Position numbers and translations under genes: made by a program
Assembly (NCBI GenBank): GCA_964442905.1
Contig: CAYUBD010000014.1
Span: 1-22,746 of the forward strand
Source: JAFGFG01 sp964442905
Lineage (GTDB): Archaea; Aenigmatarchaeota; Aenigmatarchaeia; QMZP01; JAFGSV01
DNA length: 22,746 nucleotides
Direction: 5' to 3'
Shown: positions 22,298-22,746 of the stretch, in pieces
Numbering within the stretch: the stretch's first letter is position 1
Layout: every line of letters starts with the position of its first letter
Notes under the pieces: model-generated
Database searches by the model: none
What the model was told of the DNA's origin: nothing
The model's input: only the letters and a program-made list of their open reading frames with translations

Positions 22298-22746
22298 TCA
22301 CGGCGCATACCCATTTGGAACCACCCTGATGTCCACAACGTTGCTGTATGTTCCCGGGGACTGCGTTGACGGTACCGTGAGGAAGAACTTCATGTAGACA
22401 TTTTCACCGTCGTTGATACCGGATGCCATCATCTCATAATCCGTCGACAGCGGACTTTTGTCCTGACTCGGTACGCTGCTGTTTGTCAGATTGTAGCTGT
22501 ACGTCTCGTTGCCGAGCCCTATCTCGGCGCCGCCCGTGGTGTTGAGGCTTCCGTCAGCCCTGATGTAGAGGTCAGCAGTTGTTCCTATGCTGCTTATGTT
22601 CGCATAGAATGTGGTCACGCCACTTCCGTTGTTGCCGTCCGCGGATAGGTTATAAGCAGGGAAGAACATGACGGTCCAGTTTATGCCTGTCGAAAGGTTC
22701 TGTGAAAGCACGACCCCCACGGCCAGTGCCGGATTGACCTCGAACC
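22298..22746 (-). CDS. Third related secreted protein, partial (5' end outside window)
   Basis: The frame is open to the window edge (…FEVNPALA then VGVVLSQNLSTGINWTV), so the GTG at 22720 is internal and the true start is outside. The visible 149 residues follow the pattern of paralogues A and B: a QNLSTGI(N/D) segment, many sequons, a TTGGAEIGLGNETYSYN segment, and a FFLTVPSTQSPGTYSNVV strand near the C-terminus. It lacks the two cysteines of A and B and is much more diverged. It is therefore an older member of the same surface family. Confidence 0.78.
   Translation of the reverse strand, partial: FEVNPALAVGVVLSQNLSTGINWTVMFFPAYNLSADGNNGSGVTTFYANISSIGTTADLYIRADGSLNTTGGAEIGLGNETYSYNLTNSSVPSQDKSPLSTDYEMMASGINDGENVYMKFFLTVPSTQSPGTYSNVVDIRVVPNGYAP

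Noticed and set aside
22298..22720. GTG at 22720 as the start of the last gene
   Set aside because: The frame is open upstream to the window edge and the protein lacks the N-terminal signal segment seen in its two relatives, so the gene is truncated by the window.
1..22746. CRISPR arrays, tRNA/rRNA genes and insertion sequences
   Set aside because: No regularly spaced short repeats, no cloverleaf-like sequences, no transposase motifs and no terminal inverted repeats were seen by eye. The only long repeats are the 55-nt assembly overlap and the 292-nt paralogue block.

Overview
The window is almost certainly from a small-genome DPANN-type archaeon (a Woesearchaeota/Aenigmarchaeota-like lineage; the exact phylum cannot be fixed from this sequence), probably from a metagenome assembly. 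The evidence is a single-chain PriS-PriL fused primase with a GINS51 gene next to it, a PINA-type PIN-ATPase-KH protein, TATA-like boxes about 25 nt before start codons (leaderless mRNAs), and many N-glycosylation-rich surface proteins anchored by one membrane helix. A run of exactly 100 N marks a scaffold join.

Layout. 88-4624 (+) holds four envelope genes: an Ig-like secreted membrane protein, a small Ig-like anchored protein, a 662-aa cadherin-like/Cys-rich surface protein, and an anchored cytoplasmic helical protein. 4629-7435 (-) is a compact MoxR AAA+ ATPase / DUF58 / BatA-like VWA cluster, convergent with the first block. 7575-11900 (+) is a 1441-aa surface protein with about 97 N-glycosylation sequons. 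11907-15619 is an information-processing block: fused primase (-), GINS51 (+) and PINA (+, interrupted by the gap). 15693-16604 (+) is a PGF-pre-PGF-like membrane protein. 16607-22746 (-) holds a CBS/RecA-like protein, a charged coiled-coil protein, a large Ig-like membrane protein, a small Cys-rich membrane protein, and three related secreted proteins, two of which share a perfect 292-nt block.

How they may work together (inference). MoxR, DUF58 and the BatA-like VWA protein resemble bacterial Bat (aerotolerance) clusters. There, MoxR is an AAA+ chaperone acting with VWA partners, and BatD-like proteins carry extracellular Ig domains. Here the neighbours are Ig-like and cadherin-like surface proteins plus an anchored helical protein, so the 88-11900 region may be an archaeal Bat-like system for assembling or remodelling the cell surface. 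Primase, GINS51 and PINA form a replication/recombination neighbourhood.

Transcription. At least ten genes have an AT-rich TATA-like element 25-28 nt before the start codon, pointing to leaderless mRNAs. Genes inside operons instead have short Shine-Dalgarno-like motifs. All three convergent pairs end within 2-6 nt of each other. No tRNA, rRNA, CRISPR array or insertion sequence was recognised, and no stretch longer than 300 nt lacks a gene.
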